Shown here in pieces: positions 1 to 8,114 of a DNA stretch of 45,621 nt. Source of the DNA: an uncultured Bacilli bacterium (lineage in GTDB: Bacteria; Bacillota_I; Bacilli_A; RF39; UBA660). Position 1 is the stretch's first letter, and each line of letters starts with the position of its first letter. The DNA is taken from positions 1-45,621 of the forward strand of contig CANRKG010000011.1 in NCBI GenBank assembly GCA_947631155.1, read 5' to 3'. Made by a program: the position numbers and the translations under genes. The notes beneath the pieces were generated by a model. It did not search any database, had not been told where the DNA came from, and saw only the letters and a list, made by a program, of their open reading frames with translations.

Positions 1-1218
1 AATTGTAGAAAATATGATAATGATAGAGAAAATATTGAAGTTATTAGAGGTTCATTTTCGATAGTTGATGATGTTAAAAAATTATATATAGATGAGTTCG
101 AAGAAGCAAAAATTGAATATAATAACCAACAAATTCGTGATGATAGAAAAATAGAAGATTACTTCACTCATATTAGCAATAACTCTAAAAAAGATTTAGC
201 TTGTGAAATAATTATTGAACTTGGTGATATGGAATTTTGGAATACAAAAGATATGGATTATAAAAAGAAAATGACTAATGTATTTAAAGAACAAGTTAAT
301 GATTTAGAAACTGTTGTACCTAATTTTAAAATAGCAAGTGCAATCATTCATTATGATGAAACAAGTCCACATCTTCATATAATTGGTGTTCCAGTTAAAT
401 ATAAAAATAAATATGGTATGTCTAAACAAGTTGGTAAATCTGATGTTTTTACTAAAGAATCATTAACAAAAATTCAAGATAAAATGAGGGTGCGTTGTAT
501 GGAATCTTTTAACAAAGAATATCAAGTAAATTATCAATTAAAGACGAAATTAAAAGGCAGAAATCGAGATTATCATATAACTGAAATGGAAAACTATCAA
601 AAAATAAAAAAGTCTATTGAAATACACCAAAATAATTTAAAAAGTGCTAAAGAAAAAACAGAAAAATTGTCTAATAATATTTCTGAAATTAAAGAAATTC
701 TTGAAAGTTTAAAAGCAAAAGGATTAATTAAAAATCAATTAGCTATAGATGTTAAAGATCGAGATAAGGCAATTGTTTTTATAGATTTAATAGATAAAAC
801 TATTGCTGAATATCAAAATATTCAAGAGTTATCAGTTACTTTAAAAGAAATAAGTAATGAGTTAATTAGTAATCGACAGAGATTAAATTTATTAACCAAA
901 AATAACGAATCACTCAATCAAGAAGTTGATAAATTAAACGAAAATATCAAAGAAAGGGAAAATGAAATTCAAGAATTAAAAAAAGAAAATCATTCTTTAA
1001 AATCAACACTTGAACACTTTAAAGATATGATTTATAGATTAGTTCAACTCCTAATGGATAAAATTTTTGTTAAAAAAGATAAAAGATATGAAGATTTTGC
1101 TCAAGAATTATATGAACATGGTGCTTTAGATAAAGATAATTTTAAGATAATTTCAAATCCAAATAAATTAAGTGAATCAAAAGATTATGTAAAAGAAAAA
1201 GATGATATTGAGCATTAA
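1..1218 (+). CDS. MobV-family relaxase (Mob/Pre), N-terminus outside window
   Basis: The reading frame is open from base 1, so the gene is cut by the window edge; the first ATG in frame (229) is internal. Residues encoded at about 340-395 contain the family's metal-binding motif HYDETSPHLH (HxDExxPHxH), which defines MobV/Pre relaxases that nick oriT for conjugal mobilisation of small plasmids and mobilisable elements. Behind the catalytic part lies a long charged helix, with a predicted coiled coil at about 640-1020 (many E/K/L/N heptads), as usual for the C-terminal dimerisation region of this family. The acidic tail ends just before the stop. The gene converges on an ABC exporter gene and the two share a hairpin terminator. 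A MobV-type oriT is present at 40771-40802, but whether this relaxase acts on it cannot be told. Confidence 0.9.
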   Translation, partial: NCRKYDNDRENIEVIRGSFSIVDDVKKLYIDEFEEAKIEYNNQQIRDDRKIEDYFTHISNNSKKDLACEIIIELGDMEFWNTKDMDYKKKMTNVFKEQVNDLETVVPNFKIASAIIHYDETSPHLHIIGVPVKYKNKYGMSKQVGKSDVFTKESLTKIQDKMRVRCMESFNKEYQVNYQLKTKLKGRNRDYHITEMENYQKIKKSIEIHQNNLKSAKEKTEKLSNNISEIKEILESLKAKGLIKNQLAIDVKDRDKAIVFIDLIDKTIAEYQNIQELSVTLKEISNELISNRQRLNLLTKNNESLNQEVDKLNENIKERENEIQELKKENHSLKSTLEHFKDMIYRLVQLLMDKIFVKKDKRYEDFAQELYEHGALDKDNFKIISNPNKLSESKDYVKEKDDIEH

Positions 1219-1238
1219 TGCTTTAAATCATCTTTTTA
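1198..1238. terminator. Bidirectional terminator between relaxase and ABC exporter genes
   Basis: Arms AAAGATGAT (1198-1206) and ATCATCTTT (1227-1235) form a stem followed by a T run on the plus strand, and the A run before it gives a T run on the minus strand. It overlaps the 3' ends of both convergent genes. Confidence 0.7.
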
Positions 1239-2826
1239 AATTTATCAAATTATGATTATCAAAAGTATAAAATTTATTACATATTTCATTTATTTTTTCA
1301 TTATGTGTTGCGATAATTAATGTTTTGTCGTTAAAATATTTTAAAATAAAATTAACTACAACTTCTTCAGTATGTTTATCAAGATTAGATGTTGGTTCAT
1401 CTAAAATATAAATATCTTTATCCATAAAATAACTTCTTAAAATATTAATTCTTCTTTTTTGACCAGTTGATAATTTTAATCCTTTTTCCCCAACTATCGT
1501 ATGTATTCCGTCTTCAAATAATAATATTTCATCTAATTCTAGTTCTTTTAAATAGTTTATAATTTCTTCATCAGATATTTTTTTATCTAAACATAAATTA
1601 TCTTTGATAGACATATTAAACAATTCAATTTCTTGACTTACTACGCCTATATCTAGTTTCTTATCTTTTATGTCACAATCATCTATTAAAATTGTCCCTT
1701 TATAAGAACTAATATTTCCTAAAATCAAATTAATAATAGATGTTTTACCTTGTCCTGACTGACCAGTAATTGATATTTTATCCTTTTTATTTACTAAAAA
1801 TTCATCCGCTTTTATTTCTAGGTTAGTCTTTGGATATTTTATAATTATATTTGATAATTTAATTTTATGAAAATCATTTAGTAGAATTCGTTCATCCAAG
1901 TCTTTAAAAATATTTTTCAATTTATTTTTAATAGCTTTAAGTTCATACCAACTTATTATATTTCCTGATAATTCTTCAAAAACAAAACCCATTTCAACAT
2001 GTATAGAAATATAGAATGTTATTATTCCAAGAGTATCAATACCATTCGATAAATCAATTGCTGCTTTTATTAATCCTAAAATAAAGGGAATAACAATCAA
2101 TATATTACGTAATACTTCTTCAAATGAATAAAATTTAACATACTTTTTATTTTCATTAAAACATTTACATCCTTCTTGATTAATTTTATGTAAAAAATAT
2201 TTATCATTATTTAGTAATTTTACTGTACGAATATTACTGATAAAATCATTATAAACAGAAGAGTATTCATATTCTTGTTCGTATAAAGTTTCTACTTGTT
2301 TATTTGCCTTTTTTAATATTCTTATACTCAAATATATACATAAGACACTTGTTACAAATGATATTATGAATAGCATAATAGATTGGTTATATAATGTATA
2401 AAATAAAAAAACAAAAGTAATTACAATACTTACATATTCTGCTTGTAATATAGTTTTTACTAAACTACTAATTTTTTCTATTATATTTTCAAAATAGCCA
2501 GTTTGATACTTTGAAATTGTTTCAGTTGGTACCTTGCTTAATTTTTTGTAAAATTCAGAATATTGTATATTTGAATATTCATATAAATAATTATCACTAC
2601 ACTTTCTTAATAAATAATTACCGCCAACTCTTAATGTCTTGGATATAATAAAAATTGCGATTACAATAATTGCTTTTTCTATTGTAAATGGTAGTGTTAA
2701 AAATAAAGTAAAAGCAAATGGGACAAAATAATAGATAAAATCCAAAAATGCTTCTATTAATAAACAAATTGTTATTTTCTTTTTATTAAGACTTCTAAAT
2801 ATAAAGTTAATATTATCTTTTTTCAT
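1228..2826 (-). CDS. ABC exporter, fused membrane and ATP-binding domains
   Basis: A half-transporter of 532 residues: about six hydrophobic segments in the first 300 residues, then a nucleotide-binding domain with Walker A GQSGQGKTS, signature LSTGQKRR, Walker B IYILDEP followed by TSNLD, and a switch histidine in IIATHNE. The layout is that of ABCB-type exporters for lipids, drugs or peptides; no N-terminal C39 peptidase domain is present. The ATG at 2826 is preferred over the GTG at 2835 because AGGTGG (2837-2832) sits 5 bases before the ATG. It is the last gene of a tight operon: the 70-aa gene stops 14 bases upstream. That context fits export of a peptide or lipid linked to the operon, but the substrate is unknown. 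Confidence 0.88.
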   Translation of the reverse strand: MKKDNINFIFRSLNKKKITICLLIEAFLDFIYYFVPFAFTLFLTLPFTIEKAIIVIAIFIISKTLRVGGNYLLRKCSDNYLYEYSNIQYSEFYKKLSKVPTETISKYQTGYFENIIEKISSLVKTILQAEYVSIVITFVFLFYTLYNQSIMLFIISFVTSVLCIYLSIRILKKANKQVETLYEQEYEYSSVYNDFISNIRTVKLLNNDKYFLHKINQEGCKCFNENKKYVKFYSFEEVLRNILIVIPFILGLIKAAIDLSNGIDTLGIITFYISIHVEMGFVFEELSGNIISWYELKAIKNKLKNIFKDLDERILLNDFHKIKLSNIIIKYPKTNLEIKADEFLVNKKDKISITGQSGQGKTSIINLILGNISSYKGTILIDDCDIKDKKLDIGVVSQEIELFNMSIKDNLCLDKKISDEEIINYLKELELDEILLFEDGIHTIVGEKGLKLSTGQKRRINILRSYFMDKDIYILDEPTSNLDKHTEEVVVNFILKYFNDKTLIIATHNEKINEICNKFYTFDNHNLINLKR

Positions 2827-2840
2827 TTTTACCACCTGTA

Positions 2841-3053
2841 TTATCTATACCCTCTTGCAAAAGCTTCTTTTTCTTTATCCTTTTCTACTTTTCTATTATT
2901 TTTCTCTATAACTTTACCAATTCCTTCAATAAGTAATTCAATTAATCTTTCAACATATTCATTATTCAAATAATATTTTAGATCAGGATCTTTTTCTATT
3001 TCCGTTTTTAATTCTCTTACTACTTCGTCTTTACTCATTCCATAGGTTGACAT
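2841..3053 (-). CDS. 70-residue charged helical protein, unknown
   Basis: A small hydrophilic protein, predicted mostly helical, rich in E and K, ending in AFARGYR. No signal peptide, no Gly-Gly leader and no cysteine are present, so it is not an obvious bacteriocin or RiPP precursor. It lies between a membrane protein gene (6-base gap) and the ABC exporter gene (14-base gap), so all three are surely co-transcribed. A ribosome binding site (AAGGTGATT type, about 3060-3068) precedes the ATG. It could be a small partner of the transporter, an exported leaderless peptide, or a regulator; I recognise no family. Confidence 0.75.
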   Translation of the reverse strand: MSTYGMSKDEVVRELKTEIEKDPDLKYYLNNEYVERLIELLIEGIGKVIEKNNRKVEKDKEKEAFARGYR

Positions 3054-3059
3054 TATAAA

Positions 3060-3899
3060 TCACCTTCTTTGTTTTTCATATTTTATATTAATTTCTAAAA
3101 TTAGTAATTCCAATAATTTTATAGTTTCATCTTGAATACTTATCCAATCATTATAAGCATTCCTTATTGTTTTTATTTCTTCAAAATTATTGCATTTACT
3201 CGATATTTTTGATGCTACTTCGTCCCATTTATCATTAGAGTTTTCATCTTCTCCTGATAAATGCCAATAACTTTTTAGTTTGTTACCTGTTAGTGTATTA
3301 TCTAATATTTCATCAGATAAACAACTACCTAAATTAGTAATTGCATTTTCCTTTCCAATTTCATCTTTTACGGTTTTATTAATTACACTTTGAATAATTT
3401 CATTTGCTTCATTTCTCACTTTAGTATAATTTTCAATTGATTTAAGGTATCTTTGATATTGTTCTTTTAAAACATTAGGAGTATCTAGTATTCTACTATC
3501 ACTGCATATTCTTTGCCAAGCAGTAATTTGAGGATGCCTAGTTATTGTTTGTTGACCTTTTTGGTATCTCACATAAGTTGGATAACGATTCTCTATTTCA
3601 ATTATTTTTTTTGTATCTAATAATTCATCATACAAAGGTCTATATATTACGTTCTTTTTTTTAATTTCAGATTCACTAATTATTTTCTTGTTGTTAACAT
3701 ATACTGAACCAATAAGAGAAAATAATCCCCCAACAATTGCTCCGAGTAATGTTCCTAAAACACCAATCGTTGTTGGATCGTTTGGCATTGAAATTTTAAA
3801 TGAAATTTTAGACATTATTAATAGCATAGATAGTATTAATATTAAATATGTGATAATTTTGTGTTCTAAAAAAAATAATCTAATTTTTAACTTTAACAT
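3060..3899 (-). CDS. Membrane-anchored protein with two N-terminal TM segments, unknown
   Basis: Residues about 15-37 (YLILILSMLLIMSKISF) and 45-68 (VLGTLLGAIVGGLFSLIGSV) are hydrophobic segments, the second Gly-rich; the remaining 210 residues are soluble, charged and mostly helical. No catalytic motif is recognised. It is the first gene of the operon with the 70-aa protein and the ABC exporter. Only 44 bases separate its ATG from the end of an inserted IS element, so its original upstream promoter sequence has been replaced; a possible extended -10 (TGG TAAAAT) remains at about 3925-3933. Confidence 0.75.
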   Translation of the reverse strand: MLKLKIRLFFLEHKIITYLILILSMLLIMSKISFKISMPNDPTTIGVLGTLLGAIVGGLFSLIGSVYVNNKKIISESEIKKKNVIYRPLYDELLDTKKIIEIENRYPTYVRYQKGQQTITRHPQITAWQRICSDSRILDTPNVLKEQYQRYLKSIENYTKVRNEANEIIQSVINKTVKDEIGKENAITNLGSCLSDEILDNTLTGNKLKSYWHLSGEDENSNDKWDEVASKISSKCNNFEEIKTIRNAYNDWISIQDETIKLLELLILEINIKYEKQRR

Positions 3900-3935
3900 A
3901 ATTACACTTCCGCATCTAATATTAATTTTACCATA

Positions 3936-3943
3936 AAATCACA
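3936..3943. repeat. Target-site duplication, left copy (AAATCACA)
   Basis: Identical to 5632-5639 on the other side of the insertion sequence; an 8-bp duplication. Confidence 0.93.
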
Positions 3944-3973
3944 CAGCAAAAAAGAGTAAATTAAATTAAAAAG

Positions 3974-4018
3974 AAAAACTTTATGAATTTTAGGAATTAA
4001 AAATATCATAAAGTTTTT
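3974..4018 (-). terminator. Terminator behind the transposase gene
   Basis: A perfect 13-bp stem, aaaaactttatga (3974-3986) with tcataaagttttt (4006-4018), followed by a T-rich tract on the minus strand. It lies about 100 bases behind the transposase stop, inside the IS, and also has a T run on the plus strand. Confidence 0.8.
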
Positions 4019-4115
4019 TTTCGCATATATTTAGACATATTAAAAAAATTTTATATAAGAAAAATTTAAAATCTCATCAACACTACTTTTCAAAGAACGC
4101 TTTTAATGTTATAAT

Positions 4116-5552
4116 TTAATCATCAAATCTTAATTGAAAGTTTAAATCTAAGCTTTCTAGATTTGTGATTGTGGAAGAAATAAGTGTGTTGATGAGATTT
4201 TTGCTTATTTCTTTTTTTGTTACAAATTTTTTTACTTCTTTATAAACAATAGAACCTAATTCTAATAATTGTCTAATTGTATGTGCAATTTGTATAAATA
4301 TATAATGAATTTTTAAAGCATTCTCAAATCTACTACATAAATGACTTATTTTATAAGTGCCATTTTTTTGTTCATTGAAACCCTCATTTTCAATTTTCCA
4401 ACGACTTCTACCCATAACCACAATTTCCTCAATATTATAACTATCTACCTTTAAATCAGTTATATAATTAAAAACAGTAGTTTTGTCTTCTTTTGTTTCA
4501 ATATATCTAAAAGCATTTAGCATATTTCCGTTAAACTCAATATTTGAAGATAAATAATAATTTTCTTTTGAAACTTCATTTTCATAATTTAGATTATCTT
4601 GAAATTCTTGATAGATACTTTTTAATCTGTCTTTTTTTAAATTGAAGATATAATGCCAATTATTATTTTTACAAATATTAATCATTGGTGTAGTTGCATA
4701 TAAAGCATCACCTGTAACTATAAATTTTAATTTTGGATAGTTCCTTTTAATTCTTTCTTGCATTCTTTTAAAAGCATTTATTTCACAATCTTGTTTATCT
4801 GATTCATTATTTAATTTATTATTTTCAATCCATTCAGAATCAATACTAATAACGATATTTCCAAATACTACTTTAGCTTCTAAAACATATTTATAATATT
4901 TAGTTTTACCATCTCTAATTCTAGTTAAACAATTTCCGTTTAAGTTATAATCTAAAGCAGTAAGTCCAGTAGCATCAACAATTAATTGAATGCAACCATT
5001 ATAGCGAAATCTATCAAACATTTTACTTCTTAAAAGAGCTTTGAACATATATTTTCTAATATCATTAATTTCATTATAATCTAATTGTTCAATAACATCT
5101 TGAATAGTTTGCCAATTAGGGATTTCATCTAATTTTTGATTACAAATTTTAGATAAATTTTTAATTGCTTCTTCAGTATTAAATTCTTCATTTATACCAG
5201 TCATAGTAGTAATACCACATAAAAGAGCAAATAATTTAGTCATAATTATGGTACGCATTTTATAAGTAATATAGCTTTTATGTCTTTTATCAGTAAGGTT
5301 AGAAAACAAGGACATTAAATTTGGAAAATATTTAAGTATAATTTTTCTTAATTCATTTAATAAATTTTTATCATTTAATAGCTCTCTTTGCTGTTTTCTA
5401 TTTAAACCATCAGATTTAGTAAATGTCTTTCCAGATTTAATTCTTATTGTTTTATCCTTGTGTTTCTTTTGCAAATATCTTTCTTTTTTTCTTCTTTCTA
5501 ATCTTCCTAAATTTTTACTTTTCTCGATTTCTTCAATTAATTCTTCACACAT
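4116..5552 (-). CDS. DDE transposase of the insertion sequence
   Basis: A 478-residue transposase with an IS4-like RNase H fold. The catalytic triad is visible as D in LIVDATG (about residue 193), D in VTGDALYA (about 282) and E in the region IENEGFNEQ (about 388), preceded by RSRWKI. The basic N-terminus (LERRKKERYLQKKHKD) and a helical region up to about 170 probably bind the ends. The ATG at 5552 follows AAGGTGG at good spacing. It is full length with no frameshift. The 8-bp duplication fits several DDE groups (ISAs1, ISL3 or unclassified); I do not assign one. Confidence 0.92.
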   Translation of the reverse strand: MCEELIEEIEKSKNLGRLERRKKERYLQKKHKDKTIRIKSGKTFTKSDGLNRKQQRELLNDKNLLNELRKIILKYFPNLMSLFSNLTDKRHKSYITYKMRTIIMTKLFALLCGITTMTGINEEFNTEEAIKNLSKICNQKLDEIPNWQTIQDVIEQLDYNEINDIRKYMFKALLRSKMFDRFRYNGCIQLIVDATGLTALDYNLNGNCLTRIRDGKTKYYKYVLEAKVVFGNIVISIDSEWIENNKLNNESDKQDCEINAFKRMQERIKRNYPKLKFIVTGDALYATTPMINICKNNNWHYIFNLKKDRLKSIYQEFQDNLNYENEVSKENYYLSSNIEFNGNMLNAFRYIETKEDKTTVFNYITDLKVDSYNIEEIVVMGRSRWKIENEGFNEQKNGTYKISHLCSRFENALKIHYIFIQIAHTIRQLLELGSIVYKEVKKFVTKKEISKNLINTLISSTITNLESLDLNFQLRFDD

Positions 5553-5631
5553 AATATAACCACCTTATTATGTATCAATTATATCAAACTTCTTTGCGAA
5601 AAAAATATTACAAATTTACTCTTTTTTGCTG

Positions 5632-5639
5632 AAATCACA
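5632..5639. repeat. Target-site duplication, right copy (AAATCACA)
   Basis: Identical to 3936-3943; directly abuts the right inverted repeat of the insertion sequence. Confidence 0.93.
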
Positions 5640-5715
5640 TATTTTCCGAGACATTAAAGATAATTTGTGCTAGAATATTATTAGTGATTGATATTTTATA
5701 TATCAAATCGTTTAC

Positions 5716-5753
5716 GAGTGAAAGTTGTAAATATCTTCCACAATCGCTCCATT
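5716..5753 (+). repeat. Imperfect palindromic repeat R1
   Basis: The core is an imperfect palindrome centred on the ATATC region, running from GAGTGA at its start to TCGCTC at its end. It shares 28 bases with one change (AAAGTTGTARATATCTTCC then ACAATCGCT) with 7223-7260 and 7912-7939, all in the same orientation. The similarity to the 7223 copy extends about 20 bases further upstream. It is followed by a terminator hairpin at 5765-5788. Confidence 0.85.
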
Positions 5754-5764
5754 TTGTATTTTAG

Positions 5765-5788
5765 TCGAACTTTTTAGTTCGATTTTTT
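5765..5788 (+). terminator. Terminator hairpin after palindromic repeat R1
   Basis: TCGAACT (5765-5771) pairs with AGTTCGA (5776-5782), followed by six T. The upstream arm resembles the TTCGAAC stretch that accompanies the related elements at 35.7, 38.4 and 41.0 kb. Confidence 0.8.
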
Positions 5789-5804
5789 AATGCAAAAATG
5801 ATAT

Positions 5805-5837
5805 GTGGTCGAAAAGTGGTCGAAAAGTGGTCGAATA
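5805..5837 (+). promoter_or_regulatory. Three tandem 11-bp iterons upstream of the AlbA_2 regulator gene
   Basis: GTGGTCGAAAA at 5805-5815, again at 5816-5826, and GTGGTCGAATA at 5827-5837. The 11-bp period puts successive copies on nearly the same face of the helix. The array ends 2 bases before the -35 box of the following gene, a likely operator for the encoded DNA-binding protein. Confidence 0.85.
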
Positions 5838-5839
5838 CA

Positions 5840-5868
5840 TTGATAATATTTTTTATTTTGTATATAAT
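5840..5868 (+). promoter_or_regulatory. Promoter of the AlbA_2 regulator gene
   Basis: TTGATA (5840-5845), 17-base spacer, TATAAT (5863-5868). Transcription should begin near 5875, only about 10 bases before the chosen ATG, so the leader is very short. Confidence 0.75.
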
Positions 5869-5884
5869 ATAATTGGTGATGAAA

Positions 5885-7189
5885 ATGTATAAGGAAGATC
5901 AAAAGACTGAATTAAAAGTTGAACTTACAAAAGATATAAAGAAAGAAGTAGTTGCTTTTGCTAATTCTAATGATGGAACAATTTATATAGGAATTGATGA
6001 TAACGGTAAAATCATTGGATTAAAAAATGCTGAAAAAGATTTAGAGGCATTAAGTGGAATGATTCGTGAAGGAATATGCTCTGATTTAACTCTTTATACA
6101 AAGATATATATTGAAAATATAGAAAATAAAGATATTATTATAGTAAAAGTTAGTGAGGCTCCCAATAAACCTTATTATTTAGCAGAAAAAGGATTAAAAT
6201 CATCTGGTGTGTATTTAAGACATGGTAATGTTTCAGTTCAAGCTAGTGAAGAAGTTATCAAAAAGATGTTATTAGAAAGTAATAGCAATTCATTTGAAAA
6301 TAATATTTCAATCAATCAAAATTTGCATTTTGAATACTTAAAAGAAGTATTTAAAAAACATAATATTGAAATAAATGATAACAAATTTAAATCTTTAAAT
6401 ATAACAACCTTAAATGGTCAATATACAAACCTTGGATTACTTTTATCAGATGAATGCCCATACTCTATAAAATGTGCTATTTTTAATGGAAATAATAAAA
6501 TTGAATTTAAAGATAGAAAAGAGTTTACAGGTTCAGTTTTAAAACAAGTAAATGATACATATGAATATTTAGATTTATACAACAAGACTAAAGGTAAGAT
6601 AGTAGGTTTAGAAAGACAAGACATAAGGGATTATCCAGAATATGCTTTAAGAGAATCTTTATTGAATGCAGTTATTCATAGAGATTATAATTTTACAGGA
6701 AGTATTTTAATTTCTCTTTTTGATGATCACTATGAAATTACCTCTTTGGGTGGATTAGTAAAAGGAATAAGTCTAAAAGATTTATATGCTGGGGTATCAG
6801 AATCACGAAATCCAAATTTAGCAAATATTTTTTATAGATTAAGATATGTTGAAAGTTTTGGGACAGGAATAGGAAGAATTTTAGAATCCTATCAAGAATA
6901 TGAAAAGAAACCTTTAATATTAGATTCTGATAATGCCTTTAAAGTAACATTATTTAATGTAAATTATATTGATGTTGATGACTATATACAATTGTTGCCA
7001 TCAAATTTAACACAGGAAGAGCAAATAGTAAAATACTTAAAGAAAAATAATAAAATAAATAGATTAACAGTTGAAGCTTTGTTAGAAGTTTCTAAAACAA
7101 GAGCAAATGATATTCTAAATAAAATGATTGATGACAATATTTTAATACAAACAGGTTCTGGTAAAAATATATATTATATGTTAAAATAA
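5885..7189 (+). CDS. AlbA_2 (Schlafen-type) domain protein with HATPase_c_4 module
   Basis: A 434-residue protein of the family often annotated as RecG-like transcriptional regulator or divergent AAA-4. The N-terminal AlbA_2 domain (about 1-125) is shown by KTELKVE, EVVAFANSNDGTIYIGIDDNG and VYLRHGNVSVQAS. The C-terminal part contains LRESLLNAVIHRDY and the ATP-binding-like FGTGIGRI, as in HATPase_c_4 proteins, then a winged-helix-like tail. The ATG at 5885 is chosen because GGTGAT (5875-5880) precedes it by 4 bases; earlier TTG/GTG/ATG codons lie within or before that site. Such proteins are regulators or defence-associated; three iterons sit just upstream. It stands alone between palindromic repeats R1 and R2. 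Confidence 0.85.
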   Translation: MYKEDQKTELKVELTKDIKKEVVAFANSNDGTIYIGIDDNGKIIGLKNAEKDLEALSGMIREGICSDLTLYTKIYIENIENKDIIIVKVSEAPNKPYYLAEKGLKSSGVYLRHGNVSVQASEEVIKKMLLESNSNSFENNISINQNLHFEYLKEVFKKHNIEINDNKFKSLNITTLNGQYTNLGLLLSDECPYSIKCAIFNGNNKIEFKDRKEFTGSVLKQVNDTYEYLDLYNKTKGKIVGLERQDIRDYPEYALRESLLNAVIHRDYNFTGSILISLFDDHYEITSLGGLVKGISLKDLYAGVSESRNPNLANIFYRLRYVESFGTGIGRILESYQEYEKKPLILDSDNAFKVTLFNVNYIDVDDYIQLLPSNLTQEEQIVKYLKKNNKINRLTVEALLEVSKTRANDILNKMIDDNILIQTGSGKNIYYMLK

Positions 7190-7222
7190 AATTGATTGAT
7201 TTACTATATATTAAATCGTTAT

Positions 7223-7260
7223 GAGTGAAAGTTGTAGATATCTTCCACAATCGCTCCATT
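7223..7260 (+). repeat. Imperfect palindromic repeat R2
   Basis: Second copy of the 38-bp element, differing from R1 by one base in the core (GTAGATATC instead of GTAAATATC). It begins 33 bases after the AlbA_2 gene stop codon; the upstream flank (about 7203-7222) also matches R1. Confidence 0.85.
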
Positions 7261-7312
7261 GTGATAATTACTCACACCCTCGTGTTAGTTTTCTTTTATT
7301 TAAAAAATTATT

Positions 7313-7921
7313 TTGTCAAAAGTAAATAATGGAGATAATACGAATATTACACATTTAGTAGATTATATATTTTATATGGTTGAAAATGAAAATTATGTTG
7401 CAGGACATGCTATTTTTAATAGAGATAATTGTATCAATCATACTTTACCAAATAAAATATTAAAAGAAGGCCTAATTATACAAGATGATTCATATGGCAT
7501 CGCTTTTACCTCAAGACGCTTTAATTTGCCATATGAAGAATGTTTATATGATTTACGTTCTTTTATAAATGATACAGACAATGCAGTAATAATTCTCTGT
7601 ATTCCTAAAGAATTATTATTTCCTTATGAATCAAAATATTTTATTTCTTGTAGTAATACTTCTATTGTGCTTGAACCAACTGATAAATTATCAAGTGATT
7701 ATCATGACATTTATGGTAATCCAACACATATAGCACTCTTATCATCAATATTTATATTAGGATATTTTGATGTACAGAACAACCAATTTGTTGAGAATCC
7801 TAATTATGGATTCAAAGATAATTTTCGCAATGCAAATATATCTAAGTTAAAGCCATATTTGGATAAAAAATATGAAGAAATATTAAAACAAAATCAGCAA
7901 TGTTTAATAAAAAAGTTGTAG
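7313..7921 (+). CDS. Unrecognised protein, start uncertain, between two palindromic repeats
   Basis: The frame is open from 7304 and the only usual start near its beginning is TTG at 7313; no ribosome binding site or promoter is seen upstream, and the next ATG (about 7376) is also poor. Either the start is unusual (ATT/TTG) or the 5' end was lost when the upstream repeat R2 was joined to it. The product (about 200 residues) is soluble; the part NKILKEGLIIQDD followed by FTSRRF recalls the start of ADP-ribosyltransferase-like folds, too weakly to assign. Its stop codon (TTG TAG) lies inside repeat R3, which argues that the repeat and the ORF end travelled together. Confidence 0.6.
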   Translation: MSKVNNGDNTNITHLVDYIFYMVENENYVAGHAIFNRDNCINHTLPNKILKEGLIIQDDSYGIAFTSRRFNLPYEECLYDLRSFINDTDNAVIILCIPKELLFPYESKYFISCSNTSIVLEPTDKLSSDYHDIYGNPTHIALLSSIFILGYFDVQNNQFVENPNYGFKDNFRNANISKLKPYLDKKYEEILKQNQQCLIKKL

Positions 7922-7939
7922 ATATCTTCCACAATCGCT
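7912..7939 (+). repeat. Imperfect palindromic repeat R3, containing a stop codon
   Basis: Third copy of the 28-base core, identical to R2 over its length. The TAG of the preceding ORF is the TAG within GTTGTAGATATC. Confidence 0.85.
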
Positions 7940-7970
7940 TATAGTATCCTAATATAAGCACTATCATTTT

Positions 7971-8030
7971 GAAAGACTAAATCTGGACTATGGCTATAAC
8001 ATCAATGTAGGATATAAAATAATCTACAAC
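7971..8030 (-). repeat. Possible inverted relative of the gene-end element
   Basis: Read on the minus strand this begins GTTGTAGAT and ends with CCAGATTTAGTCTTTC, similar in order and spacing to the element at 32239-32290 (GTAGATAACC, then ACCAGATTG, then ACTTAGACTTTT). It would lie just behind the minus-strand lipoprotein gene, tail to tail with R3. Similarity is weaker than among other copies. Confidence 0.4.
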
Positions 8031-8081
8031 TATACAAAATATCATTAATATTTTGATAAAGATATTCAAAAAAAAAAGACA

Positions 8082-8110
8082 ATTTAAGATTTGCAGAGCT
8101 TAAATTGCTA
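8082..8110. terminator. Terminator behind the lipoprotein gene
   Basis: CAATTTAAG (8082-8090) and CTTAAATTG (about 8098-8106) form a 9-bp stem with T-rich flanks on both strands; it serves the minus-strand gene that ends at 8115. Confidence 0.7.
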
Positions 8111-8114
8111 TTTT

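Larger units (their letters stand above)
3944..5631 (-). mobile_element. Complete insertion sequence, 1688 bp, single DDE transposase
   Basis: The ends are perfect 19-bp inverted repeats: cagcaaaaaagagtaaatt at 3944-3962 and its complement at 5613-5631. They are flanked by an exact 8-bp target duplication, AAATCACA, at 3936-3943 and 5632-5639. The element holds one transposase gene on the minus strand with its own terminator. Perfect repeats, an intact transposase and an intact duplication indicate a recent insertion. Confidence 0.95.

Noticed and set aside
3688-3936. A plus-strand ORF inside the membrane-protein gene
   Set aside because: Overlaps most of the N-terminal part of a better-supported gene, no ribosome binding site; a shadow of the hydrophobic region.
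5716-7939. R1-R3 as a CRISPR array
   Set aside because: Only three copies, 690-1510 bases apart with genes between, and no cas genes; not an array of regular spacers.
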